Of a DNA stretch of 64,000 nt, positions 17,761-26,731 are shown piece by piece; position 1 is the stretch's first letter; the number at the start of each line of letters is the position of its first letter. The DNA comes from JBBATK01 sp046297095. Lineage in GTDB: Bacteria > Bacteroidota > Ignavibacteria > Kapaibacteriales > NICIL-2. The stretch spans positions 1 through 64,000 of the forward strand of contig JBKCNS010000018.1 in assembly GCA_046297095.1 (NCBI GenBank). Reading direction: 5' to 3'. The notes under the pieces were generated by a model that made no database searches, had not been told where the DNA came from, and saw nothing but the letters and a program-made list of their open reading frames with translations. The translations under genes and the position numbers were made by a program.

Positions 17761-18104
17761 AGATATCCTCGTTGATATGGTGTGGTGAAAAAAAACGAGC
17801 AGGGATCCATTCTCTTCACTTCTTGATCATGAATCCCGCTCGTACTCAAGGGATACTTTAGGCAACGATTCGTTCCTTGTTCGCCCGTTCTCTCTGCTTC
17901 TTCAAAGGTTTGGTAACAGGTGCTGCACATCGCTCGTGAAGAACTCGTTTGATGTTTAGTGCCTACGCCGCAACGGCAGAGAAAACGTTTGAACTGCAGA
18001 ACGTGGATCTTGTCTTTCTTGTGTGGTGCGTGTCGCCATACCCGCTCTTGTATATAAAACACCGCCCCACATTCGAAGAGACTCAATCTCGTCCCTATAC
18101 ACAA
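17757..18104 (-). CDS. Doubtful 115-codon ORF with Cys pairs, interrupted by a terminator
   Basis: A frame from ATG 18104 runs to a TGA that overlaps the next gene's ATG, an arrangement typical of coupled genes. It contains CRCG and, 15 residues on, CSTC, which could be a zinc ribbon, with basic residues before them (HAPHKKDK, VLQFKRF). Against it, a strong hairpin plus eight T residues (17788-17842) lies inside its last 30 codons, where the translation looks unnatural (CSFFFTT). It may be a short regulatory protein, a leader peptide or no gene at all. Confidence 0.3.
   Translation of the reverse strand: MCIGTRLSLFECGAVFYIQERVWRHAPHKKDKIHVLQFKRFLCRCGVGTKHQTSSSRAMCSTCYQTFEEAERTGEQGTNRCLKYPLSTSGIHDQEVKRMDPCSFFFTTPYQRGYL
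17788..17842 (-). terminator. Hairpin with T8 tract upstream of the exported-protein cluster
   Basis: CGAGC-GGGAT (17833-17842 read on the minus strand) pairs with ATCCC-T-GCTCG (17796-17806), with one bulge and a 26-base loop, followed by TTTTTTTT at 17788-17795. It stands 28 bases before the ATG at 17760. It is therefore either the end of an upstream small transcript or an attenuator controlling 17760 to 14619. Confidence 0.65.
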
Positions 18105-18160
18105 AACGATTGAGAGTACTATAACTGGACATTAGGAAAAAAAATTTTTACAAAAAATCA

Positions 18161-18194
18161 AAAAAAAATCCCGCGTCGTTGTCGACGCGGGATT
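18161..18194 (-). terminator. Rho-independent terminator after the 18226-22521 gene
   Basis: A perfect 12-bp stem (AATCCCGCGTCG/CGACGCGGGATT, 18167-18194) with a 4-base loop is followed on the minus strand by a run of eight T, then GATTTTTTG. It lies 31 bases after the stop of the giant gene. Confidence 0.92.
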
Positions 18195-18225
18195 TTAGCT
18201 TAAACAAAGCCGTTTATGGGATTTT

Positions 18226-21200
18226 TTATTTCTGTACGATTATCGAAACCGCCGGGCTGGTCCAGGGTCCGGAAATCATTCGGCAGAAATATGTACCGGC
18301 AGGCAATGACGATAAGTCAAGCTTTGCCTCGTAGGTTCCGGCCTTCATTTCACCGTTTACTGCTACCATCTGCACTTCACCAATACTATTATAGATAGTG
18401 ATGGTGGTGGGTGCATCCATTCCAACATTAAAGTTTAATTGTGTGGTAGAAGATACCGGATTAGGACGGGGGGCCATCAGAGCATATCCGGCCACCGAGA
18501 TATTCAGGTGGCGCAGGTCTGAAACACAACCACCTTCGAAACGAACAACAGCAGGCAGGTTGTCGATGTTCAAACAGCCTAATGCGTCGTTGGCATACAT
18601 GTCCGCGCCAAGAATAGCAGATTCCATCGGTGTCAGCGAGAAGAATCCCTTCATCTGGAAAGTGAACAGGGTACCGGTGCCGCGCAAAGCCTTACTCTTG
18701 TCGTCCTGAATAAGTTCTACATCCAGAACGTCATTGATATCCAGCACGCGGCCAACCCGCCAGCCTTCGCACAAGGTACCTGCAAGACCGATAGAGGTAA
18801 CATCCAAAACGGGATCGAGCACCGTGCCGTCGTATTTGATGTATGCATGGAACGCAGTTACGCCCGCTTGATCCACAAGCTCAGGGTTGCTGCGCAGATT
18901 GAACTCCATAATAGTGGGTTCGTTGTACTTTGTTGACGAGATACGATACTCGCCGGAATTATTTGAAGGCAGAGTAGTTACCAATACTGTGGTAGGCACC
19001 GCAGTTCCGGCAAATCCCGAGAACTGTTGATTCTCCTCGCCATTCGCTCCGATGCATTTCCACGTTACGCCGTTGCCTTCAGCGAACGGATGTGCTTCGC
19101 GTTGTCTCTCCCTACCTGAAGTATTCGGAGAGCGGAACGTTACCGTCAGAGCGCCGGACACGCCGCGTGCCGGGATTTTTGTGCCGATAAGAGCCATCTT
19201 TGATAGAGCGTCAACTTCGAACATTGAAAAATCTCCGGTTTGAACCAGATCCGAGATCGTTAATTCCACATCGCTTTCGTTATGAAGCTTTACTGTGGTT
19301 GTGTTAGTACTGCTCATACACTTAGCAACGTCGCCAAAGTCCAGCGAGTCCGGCACAACTTTAATATTAGGTTGACCTTTACCAAAGATTTGGGGATGGC
19401 GAATCTCCGATTCATCAAGATCACAATCCACAACAACTCTGGTGTTTTGAACACCGGCTGCTCTCGCCGTAAATGACAGAGGTACATTAATGGAGCTCGG
19501 AATAGAGCCGCTCATGGCAGGCACAATAATGGTTTTACCTCCACCAAGATTTGTAGCCAACCACGAAGGATCAATCTCAAAGGCGTTATTCACATCCAGC
19601 GTTTTATCGATGCTAAGATTCTTGATGGTCAAATCCATGGAACCGGAGTTGTAGATCACGGCATTTCCTGCCGGAGCGGTGGCTCCAATATTCGTGGTGG
19701 GGAAGGTGTATCCTAAGGAGTCTTCGATAGGAACAACTGCCTTACCCAGAACTGTGCTGGACACCACGCGAGGTTCGCCGTTAAAGTCTGCTGTTAGTGT
19801 TACGCGCAGACCATAATCGCCTACTACATCCGGACGGAACGACATCGGGATAGAGTACGGGTTGTTCGGGAACAACTGCGAGGGCATTCCGGCTGTGTTC
19901 AATACAATTGCAACGGTGGCATCTGCTCCGGCCGGCGCATTGATTGCTGTTACGCTGATGCGCGGGTTCTGCAACGGGTCGTTACCAAAGGCATCAATAG
20001 TTACGGTGCCCTTATACTCGGTTACTCCGTTGACATTCTTGTTGTAGGTGTCCAAAACACGTACCACGCGGAAGTCATAATCGCTGATCTTCGGGCCTGC
20101 ATCCAAACCACTGCCGCTCCATTCGGACTCATTGTCGGTACATGCAGGTTCACCATTGGATTCCAATACCACCTTGATCGCATCCTTGGTAGTTAGATCC
20201 GAAGGAGTGTACCATACGTTAAAGCTCTGAGACTGCCCTGCAGTGAGCTTGAATGGTACGGTTAGGTCATGGCGGAACTTCTTGCCGCTCACATCATTAG
20301 GAACGGTGATGCTTGTGATCGTTGCATCCACTTTGCTTGTGTTTGAAATCACACACTGGCGCGGTCCTGCTTCAGTATTGACAGGCGAAGGAGGAAACAC
20401 AACATCAGACACTCGAACACAGGGGGTGCCGCCGCTCAACACCAACAAAGCAACAGGGGCCTCGTAACATGACAATTCTGCAATAACGCTATCCTTGATT
20501 GCTGTTGTGAGTTTCTCGGCAGTGCGGGCAATCACAGTCACGGTCATGGACTCGCCCGGTTCTAACGAACGCGGAAACTGTTGAGGAGAAAAACTGAACT
20601 GCGGCATCTTGTTACGCAGGAAGACGTTTTTCACAACGGTCCGTGATTTAGAAATATTCGTCAGCTTGATATTGGCAGCTGAGTCTGTGTTTACGGCAAG
20701 AATTCCGTAGTCGACAATCGTCGGCTTAGCCGAGATTGCCTCTGCCACATAGTCGAACTCCAAATACGCTTCTTTGCCGGAGCGGGTAACACCAATGATT
20801 CGAACATGACCATCTTTGGAAGGATCAATGACCGAGGCGGTGAATGTAGTTTTCATCATTCCGCTCTCGAAGTTCGGATCTAAGTCAAGTTTGAAATTGG
20901 TTGTTTTGGAGTTGTCCAATTCCACGGAGAAAATAGAGCTGCAGCTGGAGGTATCAGGCTTGATTGTGGCCAAGCCGTTAACGATACCGCAGTCTATCGT
21001 ACCCGTTAGAAGAATAGTGTCCGGGCAGGTTTGAGCAAAGTTCACACCGGTAGGGTATCCGTAAGCAAATCCGTCTTTTGTTTTATCCCAGTTACCGTAA
21101 ACGTATGCGGTGAATTTTGCGCCTTCCAACGTGTGGCTACCGGACGAGACGGGGGCAACGATATAGCTCTTGTTGGTACCCGCTACCTGCTTGATATAAC

Positions 21201-22521
21201 TACCAAACTTTGCATTGATAGGTGCACCGTCGAATATCAACTTGCCGCGATCAGCGGTGTAGAATGTCACCATGACGAAATTGTCGATGGACTCAGGAGA
21301 GTAGAAGGTGGTGTAGGTAGACCACTGTTCCTCCGGTGTCAATGCGTACATCATACCCTGACCGTTACGCGAGGGATTTTGTTCAGCATTTCCTTTACCC
21401 GTTCCTTGAACCTGATTTAGGCGCCAAGCTTTTCCGTATTGACCAACCAATACCGGTTTGCTGGCACGGTACAAGGCAGGCCACTCTTGGCTGTCGATAC
21501 GGTACTCCTGACCGGCTTTCAGTGCCGGATATCGCGGTTGATAATCCGCATCAGCGTTAGGTCCGCCACATGTCTTTGTGTACACAACGGTGTTGTCTTC
21601 GGTGGCTACGATACGAATCAAATCGCCCCATGAATCCAAGTCGAAGTTGGCGCGCGGACGATCGGTATACATAACCGGCGCAGAGAAGTACTCTTTGCCC
21701 AGGAACTCTACCGGCCACATTGCGTCCATCATCATATTCCGCATGAAGTTCGCGGGAGTTCCCAACATTGTGGGTTGAAATCGGGGGAAGGCACCTTTGG
21801 TGTGTCCGGAGAAAACAGCAACAGGGTTTGTTGCAATGATCTTGCTTCCCGTAAGGTCTGTTGACCAGTCCAAATCCTTACCAGCTTGGATTTTTGCTTT
21901 GATGAGCAGAGTTTGACCACGCATCAAGCGATAGTTTTTCGAGCCGCCGGCAGGGGTGCCGTCTTCTGTAAGAGTCTTTGGCGAAAAACTTACAATGGTA
22001 TTGTCCTTTGTGGCAACGATAAGTACCTGTGCAGGGCGCTCACGCTCCGTTTTGTCTTGGTACATGTTCAACGTAAAGTATCGCTTGCCCAACACTTCTG
22101 CAGGGATTACGCGATAGGCCTCTCCGGTCCATTTGTAACTCACAAACACAGTTACTGTGATTGGGTCATCCGCCTTGATGTGCACACCATTGTCCGTGAT
22201 GCCTGTAACGGTGTTCATCAAGGACTGCGGAACGGGAAACGTTTGTACTTTTTTCGGCTGAATGACATAATTACCGATGTTCATTCCCGTTCGAGGACAC
22301 GTAATGGTTACGCGAGTTTGAACCTTACAAGAAATCCACAACTGAATGGGATTACCGCGCGAACCTTCACCGGCTTGAACATCACAGTGAGGAATTCCGA
22401 AATAAAATTCGCGACCCTCGAGAATTTCTTTTCCCGTGGTCTGTGCAAACAGTGCACTTGAACATACCAGCGCACACAACGTTAACACACGTAGCATGGC
22501 ATGAGTAATGGAGGCGATCAT
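18226..22521 (-). CDS. Giant IgGFc-binding-domain protein with T9SS sorting tail
   Basis: 1431 residues. A signal peptide (1-26, ending LFAQ) is followed by an IgGFc-binding-type N-terminal domain over about 30-460. Its landmarks are GREFYFGIP, VTITCPRTG, VFVSYKWTGEAYRVIP, VATKDNTIVSF and later YTTFYSPESIDNF. Choice-of-anchor-D repeats follow to about 1180, then a cohesin-like segment near 1190-1340 (VTAFHAYIKYDGTVLDPV). The last 80 residues are a T9SS type A sorting domain (RPNPVSSTTQLNFNV, IYNSIGEV, LPAGTYFCRM). The ATG at 22521 has a TAGGAG ribosome site 4 bases upstream. It resembles the protein at 43079-47149 in overall plan. Expected to be surface-exposed; the binding partner is unknown and the mammalian IgG connection of the domain name should not be taken literally. 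Confidence 0.9.
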   Translation of the reverse strand: MIASITHAMLRVLTLCALVCSSALFAQTTGKEILEGREFYFGIPHCDVQAGEGSRGNPIQLWISCKVQTRVTITCPRTGMNIGNYVIQPKKVQTFPVPQSLMNTVTGITDNGVHIKADDPITVTVFVSYKWTGEAYRVIPAEVLGKRYFTLNMYQDKTERERPAQVLIVATKDNTIVSFSPKTLTEDGTPAGGSKNYRLMRGQTLLIKAKIQAGKDLDWSTDLTGSKIIATNPVAVFSGHTKGAFPRFQPTMLGTPANFMRNMMMDAMWPVEFLGKEYFSAPVMYTDRPRANFDLDSWGDLIRIVATEDNTVVYTKTCGGPNADADYQPRYPALKAGQEYRIDSQEWPALYRASKPVLVGQYGKAWRLNQVQGTGKGNAEQNPSRNGQGMMYALTPEEQWSTYTTFYSPESIDNFVMVTFYTADRGKLIFDGAPINAKFGSYIKQVAGTNKSYIVAPVSSGSHTLEGAKFTAYVYGNWDKTKDGFAYGYPTGVNFAQTCPDTILLTGTIDCGIVNGLATIKPDTSSCSSIFSVELDNSKTTNFKLDLDPNFESGMMKTTFTASVIDPSKDGHVRIIGVTRSGKEAYLEFDYVAEAISAKPTIVDYGILAVNTDSAANIKLTNISKSRTVVKNVFLRNKMPQFSFSPQQFPRSLEPGESMTVTVIARTAEKLTTAIKDSVIAELSCYEAPVALLVLSGGTPCVRVSDVVFPPSPVNTEAGPRQCVISNTSKVDATITSITVPNDVSGKKFRHDLTVPFKLTAGQSQSFNVWYTPSDLTTKDAIKVVLESNGEPACTDNESEWSGSGLDAGPKISDYDFRVVRVLDTYNKNVNGVTEYKGTVTIDAFGNDPLQNPRISVTAINAPAGADATVAIVLNTAGMPSQLFPNNPYSIPMSFRPDVVGDYGLRVTLTADFNGEPRVVSSTVLGKAVVPIEDSLGYTFPTTNIGATAPAGNAVIYNSGSMDLTIKNLSIDKTLDVNNAFEIDPSWLATNLGGGKTIIVPAMSGSIPSSINVPLSFTARAAGVQNTRVVVDCDLDESEIRHPQIFGKGQPNIKVVPDSLDFGDVAKCMSSTNTTTVKLHNESDVELTISDLVQTGDFSMFEVDALSKMALIGTKIPARGVSGALTVTFRSPNTSGRERQREAHPFAEGNGVTWKCIGANGEENQQFSGFAGTAVPTTVLVTTLPSNNSGEYRISSTKYNEPTIMEFNLRSNPELVDQAGVTAFHAYIKYDGTVLDPVLDVTSIGLAGTLCEGWRVGRVLDINDVLDVELIQDDKSKALRGTGTLFTFQMKGFFSLTPMESAILGADMYANDALGCLNIDNLPAVVRFEGGCVSDLRHLNISVAGYALMAPRPNPVSSTTQLNFNVGMDAPTTITIYNSIGEVQMVAVNGEMKAGTYEAKLDLSSLPAGTYFCRMISGPWTSPAVSIIVQK

Positions 22522-22525
22522 ACAA

Positions 22526-22531
22526 CTCCTA
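22526..22531 (-). promoter_or_regulatory. Ribosome binding site of the IgGFc-type giant gene
   Basis: TAGGAG on the minus strand, 4 bases before the ATG at 22521, confirms this start over the internal ATG at residue 9. Clear Shine-Dalgarno sites are otherwise rare in this window. Confidence 0.6.
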
Positions 22532-22694
22532 CAATTGAGATGAGAGAAAACTAGTTTCTATTCCGTGACGAATCCGGCGATCTGAGAATCTCTGCGGATG
22601 CGTGTTTCACCGATTGTCCTAATTCGGTGTGTGTTCTGATATCTGATGTCCCCGCGATCGAAAAAGAATCCCTGCTGCTGCCCTGTATCCCCGT

Positions 22695-22713
22695 CAAAAA
22701 AGCCCCGAGGGCT
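22695..22713 (-). terminator. Small hairpin with T6 in the leader region of the IgGFc-type gene
   Basis: On the minus strand AGCCC-TCG-GGGCT forms a 5-bp stem followed by TTTTTT. It lies 174 bases before the start of the giant gene with no coding gene upstream. It may end a small RNA or act as an attenuator in a long leader. Confidence 0.55.
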
Positions 22714-23149
22714 AACGACCCATGAGAGCGAACCGGTGTAAACCAATCGAGTTTATGCTCAATCACAGCGAAGTGTTTCAACTTTGCTCTTTCAGCCTCC
22801 GGGCCGCGCGTCGTGCGTGCGTGCGATAAACTAACAGAAAATTCCATGATGACCGAAGAATTTTTTATGCCGCGTGCTTGGTGTAAAAAGTGTCAACTAT
22901 TACCGTCCAAATTTCAATGTCAGCTTAGTGTTCGCAAAGGCAAGGAGACGAAGCGTATGGCCGGCCGTGGTCCGAAAGAGGAGATTCCTTTTTTGTGGTA
23001 GTTTGCAATGCCTCGGTAGCCGATGCACCTTCAGATAATAGTTTGGTAGAAAAGCTGTTCTGATGACATCTAGCCCCGATCAGTGCATACCGCGGGCATT
23101 TTCCGTCATCCACCGACACCTTACATCATCATTAGCACTGTAGGCACTT

Positions 23150-23983
23150 ATGAGACCGGAACTTTTTCACATCGGACCTTTTCCCGTGTACAGCTTTGGG
23201 CTGATGATGGCGATTGCCTTTCTCACGGCAAACTATCTTCTAACCCGCGAGCTGAATCGCAGGTGGAACAACGAAGAAAAGTCGGCAGCGTTTTCCTCGA
23301 ACATCACTCTCATTGCTCTTTTGGCGGGTGTATCGGGCTCAAAACTTTTCCACATTCTGGAGAATCCTGAGCTGCTCCTTCGCAATGGAATCTCGGAGAT
23401 ATTCAGTGGATCGGGATTAACCTTTTTTGGAGGTTTACTCGCGGCCATTTTCTGCATCTTTCTGTACTTGCGTAAAAAAGGCGTACCCTTTTTGTTCATA
23501 GCGGATGTGGCTGCACCGGGATTGATTTTGGCTTACGGTATTGGAAGAGTAGGGTGTCAGTTGGCAGGTGATGGCGATTATGGAATCCCATCCACATTGC
23601 CCTGGGCAATGGGCTACCCTAACGGCACTGTTCCCACACTTTCCGCACTGAATCCTGAGCTTGCCTCGAAGTGGATGGAGATGAACCCGGGGCAACCGCT
23701 GCCCGTGGATATCATGGTGCATCCCACCCCGGTCTATGAAACATTGGCGTGTCTGTTGATATTTCTTTTTCTGTTTCGCATGCAGAGGCAAGCACCTACT
23801 CCCGCTCGCGGACTCGTATTCGGTTGGTACCTGGTGGGAGCAGGTTTAGAGAGATTTCTTGTGGAGTTCCTGCGTCTCAATCCCTTGTATGCCGGTTTGT
23901 CTCAGGCCCAGTGGATTGCCCTGGGGCTAGTAGTTGCAGGAGCGGTGTTACTGCGCCGCAGGCTCGCACACACGGCAGCCTGA
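23150..23983 (+). CDS. lgt: Prolipoprotein diacylglyceryl transferase
   Basis: 277 residues and about seven transmembrane helices. Lgt moves a diacylglyceryl group from phosphatidylglycerol to the cysteine of prelipoproteins in the inner membrane, the first step of lipoprotein maturation. The start HIGPFPVYSFGLMMAIAFL is typical. The signature region is present at about residues 130-146 as GIGRVGCQLAGDGDYG, where the classical motif is GRIGNFINGE; Bacteroidota-type enzymes carry this variant. HPTPVYE near residue 195 and the final GLSQAQW helix also fit. It converges on waaA with only 6 bases between the stop codons. Confidence 0.96.
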   Translation: MRPELFHIGPFPVYSFGLMMAIAFLTANYLLTRELNRRWNNEEKSAAFSSNITLIALLAGVSGSKLFHILENPELLLRNGISEIFSGSGLTFFGGLLAAIFCIFLYLRKKGVPFLFIADVAAPGLILAYGIGRVGCQLAGDGDYGIPSTLPWAMGYPNGTVPTLSALNPELASKWMEMNPGQPLPVDIMVHPTPVYETLACLLIFLFLFRMQRQAPTPARGLVFGWYLVGAGLERFLVEFLRLNPLYAGLSQAQWIALGLVVAGAVLLRRRLAHTAA

Positions 23984-23989
23984 TGGCGG

Positions 23990-25315
23990 TCAGCGTACGT
24001 AGGAATTGATAGTTGCAACCGCAGTTTCGGTGGAACCCGCTGCCTGCTCGAGTGCATCTTTGTTTGCCGCGCCAACTTGCTCGCGCAGCTGCGCTGAATT
24101 CATACTTTGAAGCCACAAGGCAAACTCTTGCGCACCGGTCACGATGCGGCATCCATTATGTGCAGATAAGCGAACAACATCGGCGCTGTTTGCCGTGTGC
24201 GGTCCACATGCAACGGGAATACCATAGGCAGCCGGCTCAGCCACGCTGTGCACGCCACTTCCAAAGCCGCCTCCCACATAGGCCACATCAGCATGGCGAT
24301 ACAGCCGGAGCAGTTCACCCATGGTATCCACCAGTACATGCCTAAAGGGTGGAGTAATCGTCGAGGCTCGAAGCCGGCTCAATCGCGCACATCCCGGAAT
24401 GTGTTCCTGCCATGTTGCGAGCGTTTTCTCATCAATCTCGTGCGGTACAATCAAGAGCCGAATGTGCGGATTCTGAGTGAGAAATTCTTCGCTGATGCCA
24501 CACTGTATGCGGTCTGCATGCCATACGCTTCCTAAGGCCACAACCAAGGGCCGGACGCTGTTTGCGGAATTTTCTAAAGTATAACCTGCAAAGTTCTCGA
24601 ACCATGGTTCGTGTTGTTGTTCGCTCCGCGCAGTTGCAAGAATTCTATCATAGCGAGTATCGGTTCCGCTGATCAACTTCATATTCAACTTCATATTCAG
24701 CTGCATATTCAGCTGCATCTCGGCAAAGCGCTTGTATTCAACTTCGTTTGCTGTTTGAATGACACTGCACATGCGAAGCAGGCAGTGATATATCTGCCTC
24801 AATGGGAAGGCAGAAAGAATACGCGATCGTGTATAGGTGGCATTCAGGAGAACTACCGGTACACGTTGAAGCCGAAGCCGGAACAAAAGATTCCACCATA
24901 AATCATAGCGAATGCACACGAACACTGCAGGCTGTAAAGATTGTACCAGTGCTCGCATACTCCACCAGGAATCGAAGGGCAAGTACATCACAGCATCAGC
25001 TGCAGCGTAGTTCCTCTGCGGCTCGTAGCCCGAAGGTGAACTGAAACTCACAACAATTTTCAGCGAAGAATTCCGCGCTTTCAGCGCTTCGATTACGGGC
25101 TTTGCCTGCTCGAATTCTCCCATGCTTGCGGCATGAAACCACGCCACCGAAGTATGCGAGTGCAGTGCTGTGAGTTCATGAGAATGCAGCGATGCGCGCA
25201 CGCCGCGAAAACGCTTGCGTGTTTTCTTGTGAAACACCACGAGCAATCCGTACACGCACGCGAGTAGCGGCACAGCCACAATGTTGTAAAGGATATGGAT
25301 AACCCTTACCATCAT
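23990..25315 (-). CDS. waaA: 3-deoxy-D-manno-octulosonate (Kdo) transferase
   Basis: 441 residues. This inner-membrane GT-B glycosyltransferase adds Kdo from CMP-Kdo to lipid IVA in LPS synthesis. An N-terminal membrane helix precedes the family hallmark FHAASMGEFEQAKPVIEAL, with the catalytic Glu in the position of the usual GE(V/I). Further matches are SSPSGYE, the PFDSWWS/RALVQSLQP region, ALGSVW, PHEIDE, VDTMGELLRLY and AYVGGGFG with EPAAYGIPV. A 12-bp tandem repeat encodes QLNMQLNMKLNMKL at about residues 198-212, between the two Rossmann domains, an unusual linker expansion. Its ATG overlaps the stop of the crotonase gene upstream (25312-25315), so the two are cotranscribed. Confidence 0.93.
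   Translation of the reverse strand: MMVRVIHILYNIVAVPLLACVYGLLVVFHKKTRKRFRGVRASLHSHELTALHSHTSVAWFHAASMGEFEQAKPVIEALKARNSSLKIVVSFSSPSGYEPQRNYAAADAVMYLPFDSWWSMRALVQSLQPAVFVCIRYDLWWNLLFRLRLQRVPVVLLNATYTRSRILSAFPLRQIYHCLLRMCSVIQTANEVEYKRFAEMQLNMQLNMKLNMKLISGTDTRYDRILATARSEQQHEPWFENFAGYTLENSANSVRPLVVALGSVWHADRIQCGISEEFLTQNPHIRLLIVPHEIDEKTLATWQEHIPGCARLSRLRASTITPPFRHVLVDTMGELLRLYRHADVAYVGGGFGSGVHSVAEPAAYGIPVACGPHTANSADVVRLSAHNGCRIVTGAQEFALWLQSMNSAQLREQVGAANKDALEQAAGSTETAVATINSYVR
24675..24722 (-). repeat. 12-bp tandem repeat inside waaA (about 4 copies)
   Basis: Units AACTTCATATTC, AACTTCATATTC, AGCTGCATATTC and a diverged AGCTGCATCTCG lie head to tail. They stay in frame and read as alternating L-N-M and K/Q-L in the protein. 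Confidence 0.88.
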
Positions 25316-26091
25316 TTGCCGGTGAAGACAGCGCTTCGTTTTTCCAGAAAGGCAGTGGTGCCTTCTTTGAAGTCCTGCGAATCGCAGAGCTGAGCAAACA
25401 GTTCCTGCTCGGTAGTGTAGCCCGAACGCGTTAGGGAGTATGTGCTGCGAACCGCATCAAGTACGGCCTGCACCGCAATGGGTGCCATCGAGGCAATGCG
25501 AGCGGCGAGTCCGTTTGATTCAGTCAAAAGATCGGAAGCCGGAAACACAGCGTTCACAAGCCCGCATTGCAGTGCCCGAGCAGCGGTCATCATATCCGCG
25601 CTTGTCATGAGTTCAATGGCAACGGCAGTACCGCAAAGCCGCATCAGTCTTTGTGTTCCGCCGTATCCGGGAATAGTTCCCAGCTTCACTTCCGGCTGAC
25701 CGAACTTGGCGGTGTCTGAGGCATATCGTATGTGGCAAGCCATGGCAAGCTCACATCCGCCGCCAAGCGCAAAGCCATTGACGGCAGCGATTACGGGAAC
25801 GCGAAAATTTTCTATGCGATCAAAAATCAGTTGGCCTCGAGCTGCGAACGTTCTGCCTTCCGTGCTATCGCACTGTGCGAGTTCCGAGATGTCGGCGCCG
25901 GCTGCAAATGCTTTAGGCCCGGCACCGGTAATCACAACACAACGCAGCGAGTGATCATTGTGCAGCTCTTCAAATGCGGCATCCAGATCGGCCAACAACT
26001 GCGCGTTCAGTGCATTGAGTTTATCGGGCCGGTTCAGTGTGATTGTGGCAATGCCATCGGCGATGTTGACTAGTATGGTCGGGAATGTCAT
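25312..26091 (-). CDS. Enoyl-CoA hydratase/isomerase (crotonase) family
   Basis: 259 residues, a complete crotonase. The oxyanion-hole segments are FAAGADISEL and FALGGGCELAMA. Both catalytic glutamates of hydratases are present, in GGCEL and, 20 residues later, in GQPEVKLGTIPGYGGTQRL. This matches short-chain enoyl-CoA hydratases that hydrate crotonyl-CoA in fatty-acid beta-oxidation or butyrate-type pathways. The substrate cannot be fixed from sequence. It starts at ATG 26091 with a TAATTTTG promoter element about 35 bases upstream and overlaps waaA by four bases. That links a metabolic enzyme and an LPS gene in one transcript. Confidence 0.92.
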   Translation of the reverse strand: MTFPTILVNIADGIATITLNRPDKLNALNAQLLADLDAAFEELHNDHSLRCVVITGAGPKAFAAGADISELAQCDSTEGRTFAARGQLIFDRIENFRVPVIAAVNGFALGGGCELAMACHIRYASDTAKFGQPEVKLGTIPGYGGTQRLMRLCGTAVAIELMTSADMMTAARALQCGLVNAVFPASDLLTESNGLAARIASMAPIAVQAVLDAVRSTYSLTRSGYTTEQELFAQLCDSQDFKEGTTAFLEKRSAVFTGK

Positions 26092-26125
26092 AAGAGTTTA
26101 TCGGTTGTTCAACGAATGGGTCTGG

Positions 26126-26133
26126 CAAAATTA
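26126..26133 (-). promoter_or_regulatory. Candidate -7 promoter element of the crotonase-waaA operon
   Basis: The minus strand reads TAATTTTG, an exact TAnnTTTG. It stands 35 bases upstream of the ATG at 26091, giving a predicted leader of about 28 nt. Confidence 0.5.
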
Positions 26134-26158
26134 CTAAATTGGCCCACGGACATGCAGG

Positions 26159-26731
26159 ATGCAGCAACACCTTAGGATAAGCATCTCAGGGATGCACTAC
26201 CTGCCATTGTATATGAAGACCGGAATTGTTGAAGACCTTTTGTTGAAGCAGCGACGCCGTCGAGCAGAGTTTTTGTTCGTGATGTCGCTACTCTCTGTTG
26301 TAGCGGGATATCATGCAGATGAGTATCAGCTGCGAACAGCAGTAGGATTGATCGTGAGTTCGTTTGGTATTACGTGGACACTCACGCAATACCGCTTGCA
26401 GCGACGAACCTTACCGGAAGGCAGCAGTGTGAGAACCATGTTCAATGCTTTTGAAACATTGGGATTCTCGTTTGCCGTGATTTTGTTTCTTCTTGCCGTG
26501 ATCCTTGCACCGGAGCATAGATTTACCGTGTGTGTGTATGTGGAGCTCGCTCTGTTGAGTTGTGTTACAGGAACCTTTTTTACCGAAGAGTTCTGGATAC
26601 AGAGATTCTTTCGTGAACTCAACAGCGCACAACAACTAAACTTTCTGCAGCATTTAAACTCCTCGCTGTTTCGTCTCCCGAAGCGAGCCAAGGAGCATAG
26701 AACTTTGAAATGGAATTCTACTTTCGGATAA
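26159..26731 (+). CDS. Four-helix membrane protein of unknown function
   Basis: 190 residues with about four transmembrane helices (residues 38-52, 60-78, 98-116 and 121-140) and cytoplasmic Arg-rich segments (KQRRRRAEF near 30). No family recognised. Three ATGs lie in frame (26159, 26192, 26213); the last gives M-K-T-G-I-V-E-D and would still include all helices. Its 3' end overlaps the next gene by 22 bases, so the two are cotranscribed. It diverges from the crotonase operon. Confidence 0.6.
   Translation: MQQHLRISISGMHYLPLYMKTGIVEDLLLKQRRRRAEFLFVMSLLSVVAGYHADEYQLRTAVGLIVSSFGITWTLTQYRLQRRTLPEGSSVRTMFNAFETLGFSFAVILFLLAVILAPEHRFTVCVYVELALLSCVTGTFFTEEFWIQRFFRELNSAQQLNFLQHLNSSLFRLPKRAKEHRTLKWNSTFG

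Larger units (their letters stand above)
22522..23149. other. 628-base intergenic region between divergent genes
   Basis: It separates the minus-strand giant gene from lgt on the plus strand and must hold both promoters. I see no convincing protein gene; open frames of 60-98 codons have no start signals or recognisable product. It contains a minus-strand terminator at 22695-22713 and an imperfect dyad CACCGA...TCGGTG at 22609-22630. Confidence 0.5.

Noticed and set aside
22551..22847. 98-codon frame upstream of the IgGFc-type giant gene
   Set aside because: It spans a terminator hairpin and shows no recognisable protein pattern.
22813..23001. 62-codon plus-strand frame with a Cys pair before lgt
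   Set aside because: No family and no supporting context; probably chance.
22522..23149. tmRNA, RNase P RNA, SRP RNA or tRNA genes in the longest gap
   Set aside because: I looked for their conserved core sequences on both strands and found none.
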